Positions 13,701 through 28,160 of a stretch of 64,000 nt of DNA are shown one piece after another. Both the position numbers and the translations under genes were made by a program. The notes under the pieces were generated by a model. The model had not been told where the DNA came from, did not search any database, and saw only the letters and a list, made by a program, of their open reading frames with translations. Position 1 is the first letter of the stretch, and every line of letters starts with the position of its first letter. This stretch comes from Neodontobutis hainanensis (Eukaryota; Chordata; Actinopteri; Gobiiformes; Odontobutidae), in NCBI GenBank assembly GCA_024349245.1, contig JALDNG010000398.1, forward strand, positions 1 to 64,000, given 5' to 3'.

Positions 13701-16700
13701 AATATTTAAGAGAAAAAATGTGTGTATTCTTTTTTATATTAAAGGTACAAAATCAGTATCGTAATCTTCATTGCAAGATAAATAAAAGGTTTATCTTTTA
13801 CTTACGAGCTACTTTTGAATAATACTGCATTTAATAATACCTTATTCTCAGAGTATTTAGAGATCATATTTTGATCTGCATTTCTAAAATGTTAAACCGT
13901 CAAAAAAAGAGAAAAAATTTACAGATGTATATTGATATATAAAAATTTACGAATGAAAAACACGATTATATTAAGAGAAAAATTTTTATATTGAAATTAA
14001 AATTTGAATTTGGAAGTTTTTCAAGTAAATTAAAAAGTCTAAGATGAAGTAAAACATAAAATTTTAGATCTCATGATAATAAAAGGTATATAAGACAATT
14101 AACTTTTATATGGTCATAAAATTGGGTTTTATTTTTAAAATTTTAAAAACCTTGATGAGATTGATGATTTATAACAAAATACCGAGATCTTTCTTAAGAT
14201 ATTTAAAATAGTTTTTAGTTCAACGTTTCTATTCATTTCTAATATTTATAATTTAATTTTTGATATTTAGAATTTTAATATTGAAATATTTTTTAACAAT
14301 GTTTGAAACTTTTTTTAAATTTTTCTTTAATACCTACTTTTCAATATTTATCGTATATTTAAATAAAAATTTATGAGTTTTCTTATGTGTCACAGTATAA
14401 TATGTTCCACTTCTGAATTTAAAAGGTATACATACAATAAATTAACTAAAAACGAAATATTGACAAAATTAATTAAAAGATAGATAATATAACACAATAT
14501 ATTAAAAATAAAAAATATATGCATGTTTCAATAAAATAGAAAGCTTATTAAATATAACATTCGAATTTTATTTTTCAATTAATTTTAATTAAATTAAAAA
14601 GTTTCTTAAATCTTTTCATACAAAATTCAAAAATAAATGAAATAATATTTTAAAAATCTCTCGCATCGATCAAAATAAAAAGATTCCTCTATTTTAGACA
14701 TATAGAATCATTAAATTGATCGTTTAACCATTTTCTTTTTGATTTTATAAAATTAAAAATAATCAAATCGTAATGTATTATCGATTTTCTGTTAAATTTT
14801 GAGTTCACTTATATTTGATGTTTAAATGTAATGTTCATATCATGATATATTTGTTCATAAACTTCAAAAATTAAAATTTAAATAAAGAGTAATTATAAAG
14901 ATATGTTAACAGATAAAACAATTATTCTTTTTACAATCCTAAACATATTCATTATCCCAAAAATATATTCTCCTAATGGCAGACTTATTAAGCCATCCAA
15001 TTACTAATTCGATGATATTTATTTTGGATATAGATATTATTTTCTTTAAAAATATATATCTTCTGTTTTTATCACAAAATATATTCTTAATTTATTTCAT
15101 AAAGATTACTTATACTGGTTTATGTTTTATGTTGAAATATTATAACCATAAGGCATATACGCTGCTCTAAACAAACGAATTTGTCATTAAAATATATTTA
15201 AATCAATTTTATAAATTTATTATAATTAGATAATTATACCTCTTTTAGGTTAAATGATAAAACATAATATATTACTTAAAGCAAATTTAAAACAAATTTA
15301 CATTTTTAATGGAGTAAACGAATTATAAAATTCGTAGATATATATTTGCAGCTCTGTTAACTATTCGAATGTGCAATATTTTTATAATGGCATGTTTAAA
15401 AACTACTATATTATTTTCTAACAATATATTTAATACCTTCTTCTTTTCATGAGAAATAAGTTCTAAAATTTTTCTAAGATTAAAACTAAAATTTCTTATC
15501 GATAAATTGCATGAAAATGAAATTAAAATAGTTCTCGCTTAGCTCTTCATTTAAAATATATGATTTTTTTATGAATTTACGTCTATTTAAAACCATAGAT
15601 ATTTTCGTTGACAAGTTCAAATTAAAAGAATGTCATTAAAATTTCAAATAAATTCATACTAATTATTCCTGAGGAAAAATTATCTTTTTATTCATTTTCT
15701 GTTATAAGATGATCCATGCATGCATCAATTTTAGTTTATAAAAACTATAAACACTTTTATTACATTCCAATATGAGAAAAAATAAATTGAAAATACCAAA
15801 TTAATAAAGAAAAAATAATTTTATTTACATTAAAAAATAAATTGGTTTAGATGGAAATTGTGTTCATTTCTTATGATTATTCAGATATAGTTTTAAATGT
15901 TTACGATTAGAGTACAGAATATAAATAATATGTGAAATAAATTGATAAAAGTTCTGGATACATAAAAATTTGAAGCATCATAGACATGTAACAATAAAAT
16001 ATAAAATCATTCACTCTCAATTTTAATACATGTATTTTTAAACGAATTACGGATTTGTTCCATATATATTTCATGCCATCATAAATCTTGGTTCTTATGT
16101 TTTGACAATCAATCTGTTTATTAAATTAAATTATTTGATAATTTTACCTCTTATAAGAGTTTAATTTCATTATCGATATGTTATTGAAATATTTGAACTT
16201 CCTAATAAAAAATATATCATTAAAATATAAATTTTTTGAAAGATTGATATTCATGCTAATTTTCACACAGTAATGTATGAAACTGTTGTGTTTAATCTAT
16301 AAATGATTTTGACCGGGTTAAAAATATTTAATATTTCTTTAATAAATTGGATAATGCATCATAAATATAGTTTTAATTATTTATTTGTAAGATAATTTTT
16401 AAGACAAATTTATTCAATAATTAAATAATATCTAAAACTTTGGTGATTTTCGTATTTTATTTAAAACAAAATATGAATTAATTTTGTTATAAAATTTATA
16501 TTCATTGTATTTTCAGTTATCCTATCAAACAAATGAAGTTTAACATGAACATAATTTTAAAAAATGAAGTAAAAATGAATTAACTTTTTGGAAGTGAAAA
16601 AATTTATCTCATATTATCCAATTGAGAAACTTGTAAAAAAATTTTTCTACCAAAATACCATACATGATATTTTTCAATTTAAAGAAAATAATTTATTGCG

Positions 16701-19700
16701 TGGATTCTGGTGTCTTAAACATCATTTACCTATTGGGACATCAAGCTGATTTATGACAGTTACACGCATATATATTACGCATTACAATCAATTCAAAAAT
16801 AATAAAATAAATTGTGCTAAAATATTTTGTTTATTTGCCAAATTCAATAAAAAATTGATTTTTTTAATGTTTTATTTATTGGAATTATTATTCATCAAAA
16901 GAATGCCAAAAATAGGAAATAAATTTAACAAACATCCTTTATTATTTAGATAAATTGATGAAATTTAATTCTTATTTTAAATTTAAATTTATTTTCTTTG
17001 AAACTGAGTTAGGTAAACCAAATGTCTAATTAAAAATGAATTATTTTTATGAAAATAATTTTATATGTTAAATTGTATGGATCATTATTCTCCCTTGATA
17101 AAAAAACTATGATTTAATTTTAAAATTTTTATATTTTATGTTTTATAGATAATTAAGTTTTCTTTTTCATTATTTGTTTGTAATTTATTTAATATATGAG
17201 TTTGAGAAAAAAACATTACACTGTTATTGACAAACATGTTTTGAAAAAATAACTTAAAAATACACGATCTCAATACAATAAAACCTAATTTATTTTGAAA
17301 TAGGTCAATGAATTCGATAAATTTTAAATCTATTAAAAATATTCTGAAATATTAGCATGAGACAAGTTTTCATGCTCCTGTGAACTATTTTAAAAATTAT
17401 GACCTATTTAAATACTTAGTGAACATAAGGATTATAAAAAAATAATTATTTCAATGTAAAGTCTCTTGTATGAATATTCTCAAAATAACTATTTCACATC
17501 GCAAAATGAAGAAAAATAAAAGAAATAAAAAGAAGATGATATTCGAATCGTCTTTAATTTTAGGTCCTAAATTTAAATTCATTGAACTTAAATCAGTACA
17601 TCATAGATTTGTATATACTTAAACTTATGAGAAAATTAACAATCAATAAATAACTACAGGTTTAATCATAATTATTTTTATATCATAAAATAATTTTTTA
17701 GATTTTATTTTTGTTTAGCCAGACTTTTCAGCAAACATGATTTCATAAATAAAAATATTCATAACGATCCACCATTACGTTTTATCTACACAACGAAAAC
17801 ACATTAAGAACAGTGATATCTATTAAGATAAACGCTTAAAAGATTAAATCATAAATTAATCAAAAATAGACAACAAACTCATTGAGTAAGAAATATTTTA
17901 TCAATATTATTCTTGATAAGACAACAATAAAATTTATAAATTTTTTAAAATTCTGTTAAATATTAAAGAAAATACGAGTGATTTTAAACGCAATGTGTGT
18001 GCAGATGTCAAATTAGTTTAGACATCAAATCTCGATTAACTGTGAGGGAAAAAGGATATGAAATTATATGGGATAATAATAGTTAGCCTATTATAAATAA
18101 CGTCGTTTAGAATAGGATTACGTTTAAAAATCATCTTTTAATTATGCAAAGAGATTACAAAAATATGTTTGATTATTTTTGATATATTTACTTTAATAAT
18201 AAAGAAATATGGAATTTTCATTCAAACATATATATATGGGAATAAGTGACAAATATATAGTTTTTAATTAGTATGTATTTATATAATTGAATTTAAATCC
18301 CTTTTTATGGATTAATTAAGGCTATTGTGTGACTATTTTAAAATTTTAAATGAAGTTAATATATATTAAAGGTAAAAAAGAGATTAAAATCTCTAACTGT
18401 TTTATCTCTTATATTACAAATAGATATCTTCTAGAATTGATAATAAAAAATTACTTTTTTGTTATTAGATACGTTATAATTGTATGTTCATGTGTGAAAA
18501 TTTTAACTATGAATAGAAAATGAATATGGTTGTCAAAATAAGTTTATTGCTTTTTATAATTTTTCAGATGATAAAAATATAAACTTTTAACTGATATCAA
18601 AATTTTTTTATCAGATCCCAAGCCTTTAAGATTTGCTGAAAATCATTAACTTTGTCGATATCTGCAAAAAAATTCGTAACAATTTCGATTTATGTATTTC
18701 AACATATAATGTTACTTATCAAACTCAACATAAGGACATTATAACTACCATAGTTTTATATCTATAAAATATAACGAAATAAATTAGTGGAGTATTTTTG
18801 GATTTAAAATTGTTAAAATTTACACATTTGATATTATAAGATCTTGTATAACTGACTAATAAAAAGAAAAATTTCTGCAATGTTTAAAACTTGTGAATAT
18901 TTTATTGAAATTTACATTTAAATTGTGTATTAAATAATTTATCATTTTAATTAATATTAAGTAAATTTTAATCATGTTTCACCATTGAGATTGAATCAAA
19001 ATATTTTTTTAATTGATCATCTCGATTTAGCTTGCGATTAAAATGGATTGTTTTAAATATATTCATTCAACGAATCTCATTTAAATTGATTACATTTTGA
19101 AAATTATTAATTCTTTGGACAATGATAAAACCTAAGGAATTATTCATCTTATATATTTATGAATATTTTGAGAACATAATATATATATATATCTAAATTA
19201 TGAATATTTATAAGATCAAATAAAATATCTTTAGGCTTTAAGGGAAATTCTCGAAAAGAATAAAACGAGTAATTTAATCATTTGATAGTTCGTGCCTATA
19301 GTGAAATATTAAGGAATTTTGAATAAAAAATGCAAATTTACTATCGATAATCGAATTGATTGTCTCAAATTATATATAAAATGTGAATAAATATTTTTTG
19401 TAAGAATTTATTCAGCATCAAAATGCAAAAAACTGTTATCTTATCAACAAACCTTTTATAAACATCAGTAACTTATAAAAACTAAATTAATATATGTGTG
19501 AAATTAATTTTATACTGATCTTAATAATCTTATCATTCAATCAAAATCATAATTAAAATATACTATGTCGATGTATTTCTGTTGATATCTAATGTAATTA
19601 ATCGTTTTTCTAACTCAAGAATAAAATTAATAATGATCATATGAACTATTTAGTTGATATAAACATGTAATATAGAATATAATTTACCATAAATGTTTTG

Positions 19701-22267
19701 AAAGAGTGAATTTTTTCTATAAAAAATTTATTTTATATAAACTGCATAAATACCTTTTGACATTATTTTATTATAAGAATTATTTAATGAAATTTAAATA
19801 TATTATGTCAAAAAAAGCTAACATAATGTCTTTTTGAAAATTTTCTCTGTGCTAAGTTTAAAACTGTTTTTACGACCTAATTTAAATCAAACATAATATA
19901 ATTTGAATCGTAACTAATATTTATTTGGGATTATGTAAATGTACATTCGTAGATCATCGCATGTTTAAATTAAAAATCTTTTTGTAAGATCATATTTATT
20001 GATTTTGGATAAATTTTTATACTCAACTTAGTTCGTTCATAATTCTTTAAAAAATTTATTTCATATTTATTGAAAGTTTGAATCATAAAAAGAAGTTTTA
20101 CATTATTAATGTAAATGTTATAACTACAAAATTATTTTTATCAAAAAATTAAAAAAAAATTATTATCATCTATCTTTGAAAGCAAAATAAATTTTTTGTA
20201 AATAATAAAAATCAATTAAAAACATATCAATTTTGAATTTTATCTTATTTCAATTAAAATATATATTACGATAATAGTGTGATGAAAAAATTACTGTGTT
20301 GATTTTAGGTATGTTCAAAGAATTACAAATTTTATCAAGATTTTTTGATGAATTTTTTACTTGCAAAACTGGTTTTTAACCATAATATAGAATTTTTTAA
20401 AAATGAAATAGTATTATGTTAACAATTCACGAACAAATCAATTAAGATAATAAATTTAACAATATTTTGTGTTCGAACATGATTTATATTTTTAAGTAGA
20501 CATCTTAAGGTGGTCTTTTTATCTGAGAAATACAAAATATTTAAAATAAATATATATATAAAATATCCTTGATAAAAATAAAATAAAATCATAGATGTTT
20601 TAAAAATAATCTTAAAAACTATCTTTTTGATAAATTACCTGTTGGTAGAATATACATTTTAAACCAATATTATTTTTCAATAATAAATCTATTTAGTTAA
20701 TTTATATAATAAATGACGAATTAGGTTGCTTAAAATCATTGTTATAAAACGTGGGATTTAAAATCTTAACTAATTAGATTTATTTAATACTTTGAAAATG
20801 AAACAATCAAAAAGTATTGAGACATATATACAACGTTCTATCACATCAAAATAGCCAGATAACTATTAATCATTGTATTGTATGTTGTAAATTTCAAATT
20901 TTTTCCATTTAGAGGAATCTCTGGGATTAAATAATTTCAACAGAATTAAATATTAAAAATTTAAATGTTCTTCTATTTACATCTTTAAACTAGTTTGAAT
21001 AATATTAAATTTACTGAGACTACGTTTATTAAAATATACATCTAGGTTTAGATTAAAAGCTAGGCTTTTATACCATATATAAATCGTTCAAAATAAAATT
21101 TTTTTTATAATTTTTAATTCAAGCATATTTGGTTTAGATCAGAAAATATTTACTTTTTCAAGAATATTGGAAAAATAGAAAAATCATAAATATATCTTTT
21201 AAAACTAGTATTTTTATCAAGTTTACTACATGCATCTAATGATTTTATTTTTGAGTGAACAAAGCTGTATTTACTCTAAAATAACTTTTAAAATTTTATA
21301 TTTTAAGATATTGATTCTAAACGGCGCATATAAATAGATTCATACCCAGTTTTCTCTAAGGATATAACGATTTAAATTCATGTTCGTAATACCTACCAAA
21401 ATACAAAAAAAATATTGATATGTATTAAAATCGAATTCTTATATAATACTATTTAAGTCGTGAATCATATGTTCATTAATTACATTTTGAATTTTGTTCA
21501 TAAATTTAATGCACGTTTCTTATGCTAGATTATAATCTGAACCAGAACATATCTAAGATAATTTTGTAAATATATACAATGCTAATTTCGACATATTAAA
21601 CCACGCATCTCTAAATTATTTTTGAGCATTAAAATCTTTGTTAGAAGAAGAATTGCAGAAATACAAATATTTTCAAGGTATTTTGAAGAGGCAAAGTTAA
21701 TATCCTTTTTTAAATCTCCATAATACATGCAAAAATTTGATTATTCATATTATGAAAAATATTGTCATTCATATTGTATTTTGGTTATGACCTCAAGTTT
21801 ATTTTTTATACTCGACAGATAAAAAGATCGTAAGTTCCATTCTGATTCTTCCCAAGCCCTTTCAGAAGGATTATCTATATTCTGATTTGAAGTTTGCGGT
21901 GAATGTACAAAAATTAATCAAACCAGTAGATTGTGAGAATCTTCGTGATTGTTTGTAAATTTACACACTCCATACTATGTTGTGAAATATTTAATATCAA
22001 AGATGATCTGTTAAAAATATTTATATTACAAAATTAAGCATGGACTGCTGATTTATTCAGGAAAAATTATTATTTTCATATATTTAGGTTTATTAATTTC
22101 AATAACCGAGTAAAATAAGAGAATATTTCTAATTGTTCAAAATTGTGTATATTCTAATGTAGGGAATGTCAAAAACATTTTTTCAAAGTTAAAATTTGAC
22201 ATTTATTATTTTATATATAAAATAAAAATATATCAAATTTATTATACATTTCCTCAAAACGATATGA
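10791..22267. other. Long A+T-rich region without assignable genes
   Basis: Over 11 kb I can name nothing. Open frames at 14976-15170 (which begins MADLLSHPITN) and 16753-16953 have no family motif. The 21600-22260 stretch is less A+T-rich and contains a run reading ILILPKPFQKDYLYSDL near 21840-21890, which may be further decayed coding sequence. An AT dinucleotide run lies at 19179-19192. Confidence 0.4.
19179..19192. repeat. Short AT dinucleotide run
   Basis: Seven AT units in tandem. A similar shorter run lies near 20550-20560. These are simple microsatellites with no apparent role. Confidence 0.8.
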
Positions 22268-22495
22268 AATATCTCTAATTTTACTGAGGAGATAACTTAT
22301 GTTGTCTATAAATTGGTAAATAATAATGAATTATATGAAAAATTATCAACCCATTTGTTGTCTAAATATGATTTTCTATTTATCGGAAAGAACATTTTTA
22401 TCATAAAGAAAATAATATCTATGATACTAACCAAGTTTAAAAATCAATCTCCTAAAATCATTCTGACTCCTAATGTGGAAATATTTATGATATAA
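22268..22495 (+). pseudogene. Possible relic of a GFAT-type sugar-isomerase (SIS) domain
   Basis: The frame is open for 75 codons to a TAA. Residues DFLFIGKNI near the middle, preceded by a helix-like NNNELYEKLSTHLLSKY, resemble the start of the second SIS domain of glucosamine-fructose-6-phosphate aminotransferase, where a '...LA..L....LFLGRG' pattern is usual. The end, NQSPKIILTPNVEIFMI, lines up with the family's 'KHGPLALID..MPVIVI'. The intervening 'ALEGALKLKEISY' block is poorly kept and about 13 residues appear missing. If the assignment is right this is a decayed fragment. The resemblance is by eye and weak, and no other part of such an enzyme was found nearby. Confidence 0.25.
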
Positions 22496-22799
22496 ATTCG
22501 TTTATAGATTAAATATTAACTTATAATTTGAATATAATGAATAAAATGGAAAATTATTTGGTTTACAGATATAAAATTTATCGATAATTAAATAAAAAAT
22601 AGGTGAAAACAATATTTTGATTTTATGAACTAAAAATTTTTTTTCAAATCCAATCAATAATCATTGAAGTTAACATTATAATTTTTTAAATCAACTTATC
22701 TATTTTAGAAATTAAATTAATAATTTTTCCATTGAATTAATGATGTTATGCAATTTAACAATTTTTCTATCATGTTAAAATGATAAAAATTAATTTAGT

Positions 22800-22990
22800 G
22801 TCATAAAAATGACAATGTTTCTCTTATATGCTCGTGCAATTCACAGAATAATCATACATTTTAAGATTAAAGAACTTTACTGGTCAGAAGTGATTTTTCC
22901 TAGATTTCAATTTAATAGTTTCAGAGATTGAGTTTATTTAGTTGCTCAACTACCACCGATCATATATTTCAACAAAGAACTTATCTTATT
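22800..22990 (-). pseudogene. Copia-type RNase H remnant
   Basis: A segment around 22990-22925 reads KYMIGGS, a stop, ATK, a stop and then SLKLL, in the place and spacing of the Copia RNase H motif 'SSTEAEYMA...A.KE..WL..LL'. It is followed near 22890-22800 by SDQ, a stop, SSLILK and IARAYKRNIVIFM, matching 'DNQS...L..NP..H.R.KHIDI.YHF'. The order and distances agree with the upstream reverse transcriptase remnant on the same strand. The catalytic acidic residues are partly replaced. Confidence 0.6.
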
Positions 22991-23264
22991 AAAAATGGGG
23001 AATAAGGCGTGAGATAAATAAAATTATATTGTGCTATTTCCAGTTAATCTTACAATATTTTTGAGTTGTTATTTGGATTATTGTTTGTGATAAACATGTT
23101 GGTAAAAAATATTTTGTGACACAAACGTTTTTCAGGTTTCTAAAAACTTCTTTATAATATAAACTCTTTAAAGATAAACATTGAACTTTTTATTTTACTT
23201 CCTATAGCTGTTAATTGTTGCACCCTTAGAAATATTTTAACTTCTAATGACAGGAAAAGTCAAT

Positions 23265-23882
23265 ATAGCTGATATTATGTTTTTACTTCTGTTCCGAGTA
23301 GCTCTACAGAATACCTTGAACATAATTAATCGTGAAATAACAATTTTAAGATCATTGTATTAAATTTCTATATTCTGATAAAGAAAAGCAAAATCTGTTC
23401 AAGCCTATATTGTTGTGTTTATATTCCAACATTTAATCCCAGAATTTTGTTTCTCATAGTAATGTTAAATAAATGTAACTATCTATAAATTGTGTCACTA
23501 AATAATTAAACCCTGATACTTTTAATCATAGAATTTCAATATTCATACATGATCGTAAAAATCCAATAGGAACTCTTTTATTCAAAAGCTGATAATGCGT
23601 ACCCCTTAAAGAAAACTGTACTTTTCATATTCTTGTAATTTTTACAAAGTATCAAAGTTATAGCAGATACTAAATGACCTTCAAGTGCTTTATCTAGTAT
23701 TATGCTCCTTTTCTTGGTTCATGATATTATTCTTTTTGAAAACTATTAGGTATCGTTATTTTCAACAAAACAATATGTTTTCCTTAAATGCGTATCTGGT
23801 AAAATTCATTTTGATCACTTTATTTAATTTATCCTAATCTGAATACTCTGTTGTCTTCAATTTCATGTTGCATGTCTTCCAT
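23265..23882 (-). pseudogene. Copia-type reverse transcriptase remnant
   Basis: The remnant begins MEDMQHEIEDNRVFRL at 23882, matching the usual '..AM..E...L..N.TW.LV' start. A YAFKEN segment and then RYLIVF lie where Copia has 'KWVFK...RYKARLV'. LQEYEKYSFL follows, where 'QMDVKTAFLNG' is expected. DHV near 23555 leads into a degraded YGLKQ-like block. KILGLNVGI plus TQQYRLEQIL lie at about 23455-23390, matching 'FLGI.....I.L.Q..Y...IL'. A CRATRNRSKNIISAI stretch lies near 23315-23270, matching '..TRPDI..AV'. The catalytic YVDD motif is not recognisable. Stops in every frame rule out function. Confidence 0.6.
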
Positions 23883-26800
23883 AACTATTGATAAAAATTA
23901 ACGATAATGTAGAAATTTTTATGTGTTTTATTGTTAAAATCTAACAATTAATTTCGATGTCTGGAAGGATCGTGGTTCTTTTCTCACACTATATTACTAT
24001 AGTATGAAAAAAGATTCAAAAATTCTTTTAAATTCAAATATAATAAGTATAAATAGCTTTAATTGGTAAATTACATTTCTCTTATATATCTATGAATTTG
24101 ATTTACAAAGATGATATTATAAGTTGAATTATTCTTGAATTATTTTAAATTATATGCTTTTGTGAATCTATTAATTTGATTGCATAATTTCAGTTTATTC
24201 GAAAATGGTAAATATCCTTTTTGATACATATTATAATCTTAATTTTATCTTAAGGATCAATTTCTAATTTACATTTTTGCCTCAATACATTAAAAAAATT
24301 AATTTTGTTATAACTGTTCAATAATAAACTATATTTCAGATTATGACATTAAATTTCATTATCATGCAGCAAATAATCTAAAATATCATAATTCATACAA
24401 TTTACACAAATATGTTAAAATATTTGAATTAAAAAAAGATATTTTTAAAAATAAATTATCATAATATACTTAAGACTCTGTATCTAATTCATGTTTAATT
24501 TGGCGGAAAATACAGGGTTAAGAAATATTTTACTTGTTTATCGGTATTAATTTGAATAAATTTTCATTCATCAACTCACACAACATCTATCTTAAATTTT
24601 AGGTTGAATATTTTTCGCATAAATTATTTGTTGTAAATTTAAATCCTTATTATAGAATTTAATATTTTCGTTGACACATAAATTAAAAGAGGTTTCATTC
24701 TACTTCTACTAACTTACAAATCACATAAAAATATTCACCTTTTCTAATGTATTTTTTATCAAGAAAAACGTAAAATAAAAGATTTAATCTAAATAACTCG
24801 GTTAATGATAAATTTTTTAACTTGATCCAACTTTTCTTTTAAAATACAATAAATTTAATAATAAATTTAAATAATCATCTGAAATACTATGATATTTAAA
24901 AGAAAGATAACATTCATAATCATTTTGATAATATATAATTATGTCTCATATATATTTTATAACTTTGAATTTTTATCAATATTAGTCAACTTATATAATA
25001 TGAGTAAGTTTATTTTTTTACTTATATATGAACATTTACTTTTGATTTAAAATGATATAGGTTAATATTTTATTTTAATGTTAAGACATAAATATCTTTG
25101 CTACGTATAAATATCTTCACATTATCGACTTTTAAATTTTAGCTTCACATTTAAAATTTAATTCTTGTGCCCATTTTAAAGAGGCTCTTTGAGCTGACTA
25201 CAAAAGAACAAATATTTTAGATTATTTTTAATTTATCGTTCATCACTTTAAATGAAACTGGAAAATAGTATTTAAGTATTATGGTAGAATTTTTATGTTA
25301 TTTTATTCATCAAATTAATATATAAATTGATTTTATATATATTTTATACTTATTGCTGTTTTTATATGTATCGAAATCCCTGAAAGAGTATTGTGTAATT
25401 TAAAAAATTTAAATAATATAATTTTTAACTATAGTAACGGAATTCAAATCGTTTCATTGTATCAGTAAAATATCTTTGCATTTAACTTAATCAATTATGA
25501 GCTATATCTCAGAAAAAATTTTAATAATCTTGAAAAAGTTTTCATTGTTTTAAAAGAAGTTTTTAATGATTTTTCACACGTATTTGATATGCATTATAAA
25601 GTTTTTTCAAAATTATTTTTGATATTTTTGCAAAGTTATTTTAACTATTAGTACTCATTCATAAAATTTATGTTTTGGATTGTCTCGTATCGAAGTTCAT
25701 TTTAAATATTTTTAAGCATTGACATTATTTCAAAAAATCTTACGCCACAGTAATGTTATTAAAAATTTTTTCATAACAGATTATTTTATTATTTCTCCTG
25801 AATACCAAACCACGACGATATACGTTTAGCAACCCTGTAAAAAAATATTTAGTTTTTTCTTGAAAAATAGTTTCATTTTTCGATTAAGTTGATATTATCT
25901 ATACTTTATTTATCTCCCTTTTTAAAACTTGATCTATGATATTGACAGTATATATCAGTAAATATTTTATTATTCGACTTCATGAACTTTAACAGATATT
26001 GAAATAGGTTAATTATAAGAGACCACTATTGAAAATTTAAGATACTTTTGTAGATGTTCCATGCTTAATAATCAAAAATTATTTTGTAATATTGAGAAAT
26101 TTTGTGAAGACAAAATATCTTCTATTCTAGAATAAGTTGGCCATTCATAAAAAATTAAACACAATTAGAGATTCTGATTCGGTTAAGTCCTCTCTTATTT
26201 TTTGTTAGTTATAAGATCAAGATTCACATATGATTATTCTGTTAACATCACTTTCAACATGGATAACATAAAAAACATAACTTTACCAAATATTTGTACA
26301 TTTTTAGTTAAAAATGTTATGTTTAATAAATTCAAACATTTTATCAATGTGAATTTTATGTATTTTTCAATACATGGCGAACAAATGTAAACGAATCTTT
26401 GTTCATCTTTAACTCCTCTTTGTAATGAATTTATGTCAATTGTTTTATCATAACGGTAGATAAACAATTCGCATAGCTTTATCAATCTTACCTAGTTTTC
26501 AGATAAATTAGGAAATAAAAAAATATAATAAAATTAAATGATAAAATTAATTTATCTCATCATTGAAAATATTTCGCTTATTAAAATTATTATCGACATA
26601 AAATTATGTTTTATATTAAGAAATTTACAAAATAAACGTTGAATGTTTGAATTTCTGAAAACTATCAACATAATTAAAATGGTAAAATTTATTTATTAAA
26701 ATTTTAAATTATGAAAAAATATAGTCATTAGAATCACTTTTTTATTTTTATCAATAAATAATTCTAAATATACTGAAAAAAATATAATATGAAAATCAAT

Positions 26801-27239
26801 AGTTGAGTTACCTATTGCGGTTCAGCGACCGCTACCACAGCCACATAAATAAACATGAATTATAGGTTCTATAACTGGTTCTCACATTAATTTATATTAT
26901 ATTTATGACCCATGTCTTTACATGAACACAGCAATAATAAAATAATTTATCTGGAATAAATATTCAAAAGACAAAAAAAATATTCATGAACTGTTTTAAA
27001 ATAATTATTTTAACACAACAATATTTTCGTCTTATTTTATCAATTAAATACTGACACGATAAATTAATATATTAAATTAGAAACAGAATAAAAATATGAT
27101 TTATAAAAATTAAATCGATTACAATGAGAAATGAACTTAATTTGAGAAATACAATTTAATTTTAAATATTAATCAAAGAAATTTAAAAGAAATAACTTGG
27201 TCAACAGATTATTTATACAGCTAAAAATTTTATTTGAAA
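23883..27239. other. A+T-rich region, nothing assigned
   Basis: This is where a complete Copia element would have integrase and gag, but no motif of either is visible. An open frame at 26234-26485 on the minus strand contains a fairly balanced run (INSLQRGVKDEQRFVYICSP) that could be an exon. I found no supporting splice partner or family. Confidence 0.35.
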
Positions 27240-27810
27240 CGATAAATAATGATAGTATCTTAAGCGGAGAAGGCGAACTTCAGATAGATTACTTTATCTT
27301 TTGAAACTATACTAACAATTTAATTAGAAATAGGCTAAGGATACAAATGGTTACTCTAGGATGCAATTAGATGCTCTCATAGTCTCTTGTGTCTCCTGAT
27401 TTAGTAATTTAATATTGTTTGGTATGGTTTAAGTCAAAAATAAAGCAGTTCAGCATCAACGAGATAACTGTTGATTAGACTATCGGTCAAATTATAATTC
27501 CATCACTAGATAAAGCGAACGCATCAAGTTAACTAGACTTCATTTGTGATATTAATCGATAAATAAGTATATCACTCAGATGAAGACGATGCTAGGCCTA
27601 GTTTGAAAATACTATGAATGTTCAAACTGGACGAATATTTGATTCGATATTTCTCAGATACCGTAAGTTATTTGGGGTCCAATACGAGATCCAATAGTTA
27701 GTAAGAGAACACACATCTATCGAGCTGTTTTAGTGGAACTGATAATTTGCTTAATGGTAAAAGATTTTTAATTGTACCTGACGCTTGAAGACTTTACAAA
27801 CAATCAAAAA

Positions 27811-28160
27811 AATGAGTGTAAATGTACGCGTTCTGGTACAATAAATAATCCAATTGAACAATAGGAGTCATAAAAAGAGATTATACTCAACATCTACTGT
27901 AAGGTAAAAAATGAGTATGATTCTAAGTAAATTCACCTTTTCCAAAGATCTGCTACAAACATCTTATATTCTGTATAATATCAAATAAATGCACTGCTCA
28001 ATGATGTTAAAATGACATAAACAACGATTTGAAATTTAATTCGCTAAAATATAAATTCTTTGCAATCCTCTATTGTATCAACATGTCAGTCGTTAAGGAA
28101 ATTATTGCTCGTTGACAAAAGTTCGGAAGTTATTCTTTCATATCTATATCAGAAGCGATT
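27811..28160 (+). pseudogene. Gypsy B gag zinc knuckle and protease remnant
   Basis: NECKCTRSGTINNPIE at 27811-27858 resembles a CCHC zinc knuckle in which the second cysteine and the histidine are replaced. About 250 bases on, KLLLVDKSSEV at 28102-28134 fits the retropepsin active-site pattern 'FLVDTGSEVS', with D kept and T-G changed to K-S. The order gag-protease-reverse transcriptase is the expected one. Each motif alone is weak; position relative to the much clearer reverse transcriptase is the support. Confidence 0.4.

Larger units (their letters stand above)
22800..23882 (-). mobile_element. Decayed Ty1/Copia retrotransposon pol
   Basis: Reading down the minus strand from 23882, successive frames show the order expected for a Copia pol: the reverse transcriptase N-terminus, its core, the 'LYGLKQ' neighbourhood, an 'FLG.....Q..Y...IL' block, a 'TRPDI' region, and RNase H. 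Stops and frameshifts occur throughout. Integrase and gag would lie at higher coordinates, but I could not recognise them in 23.9-26.5 kb, so the copy may be 5'-truncated or too decayed. No long terminal repeats were identified. The relic is less A+T-rich than its flanks. Confidence 0.6.
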
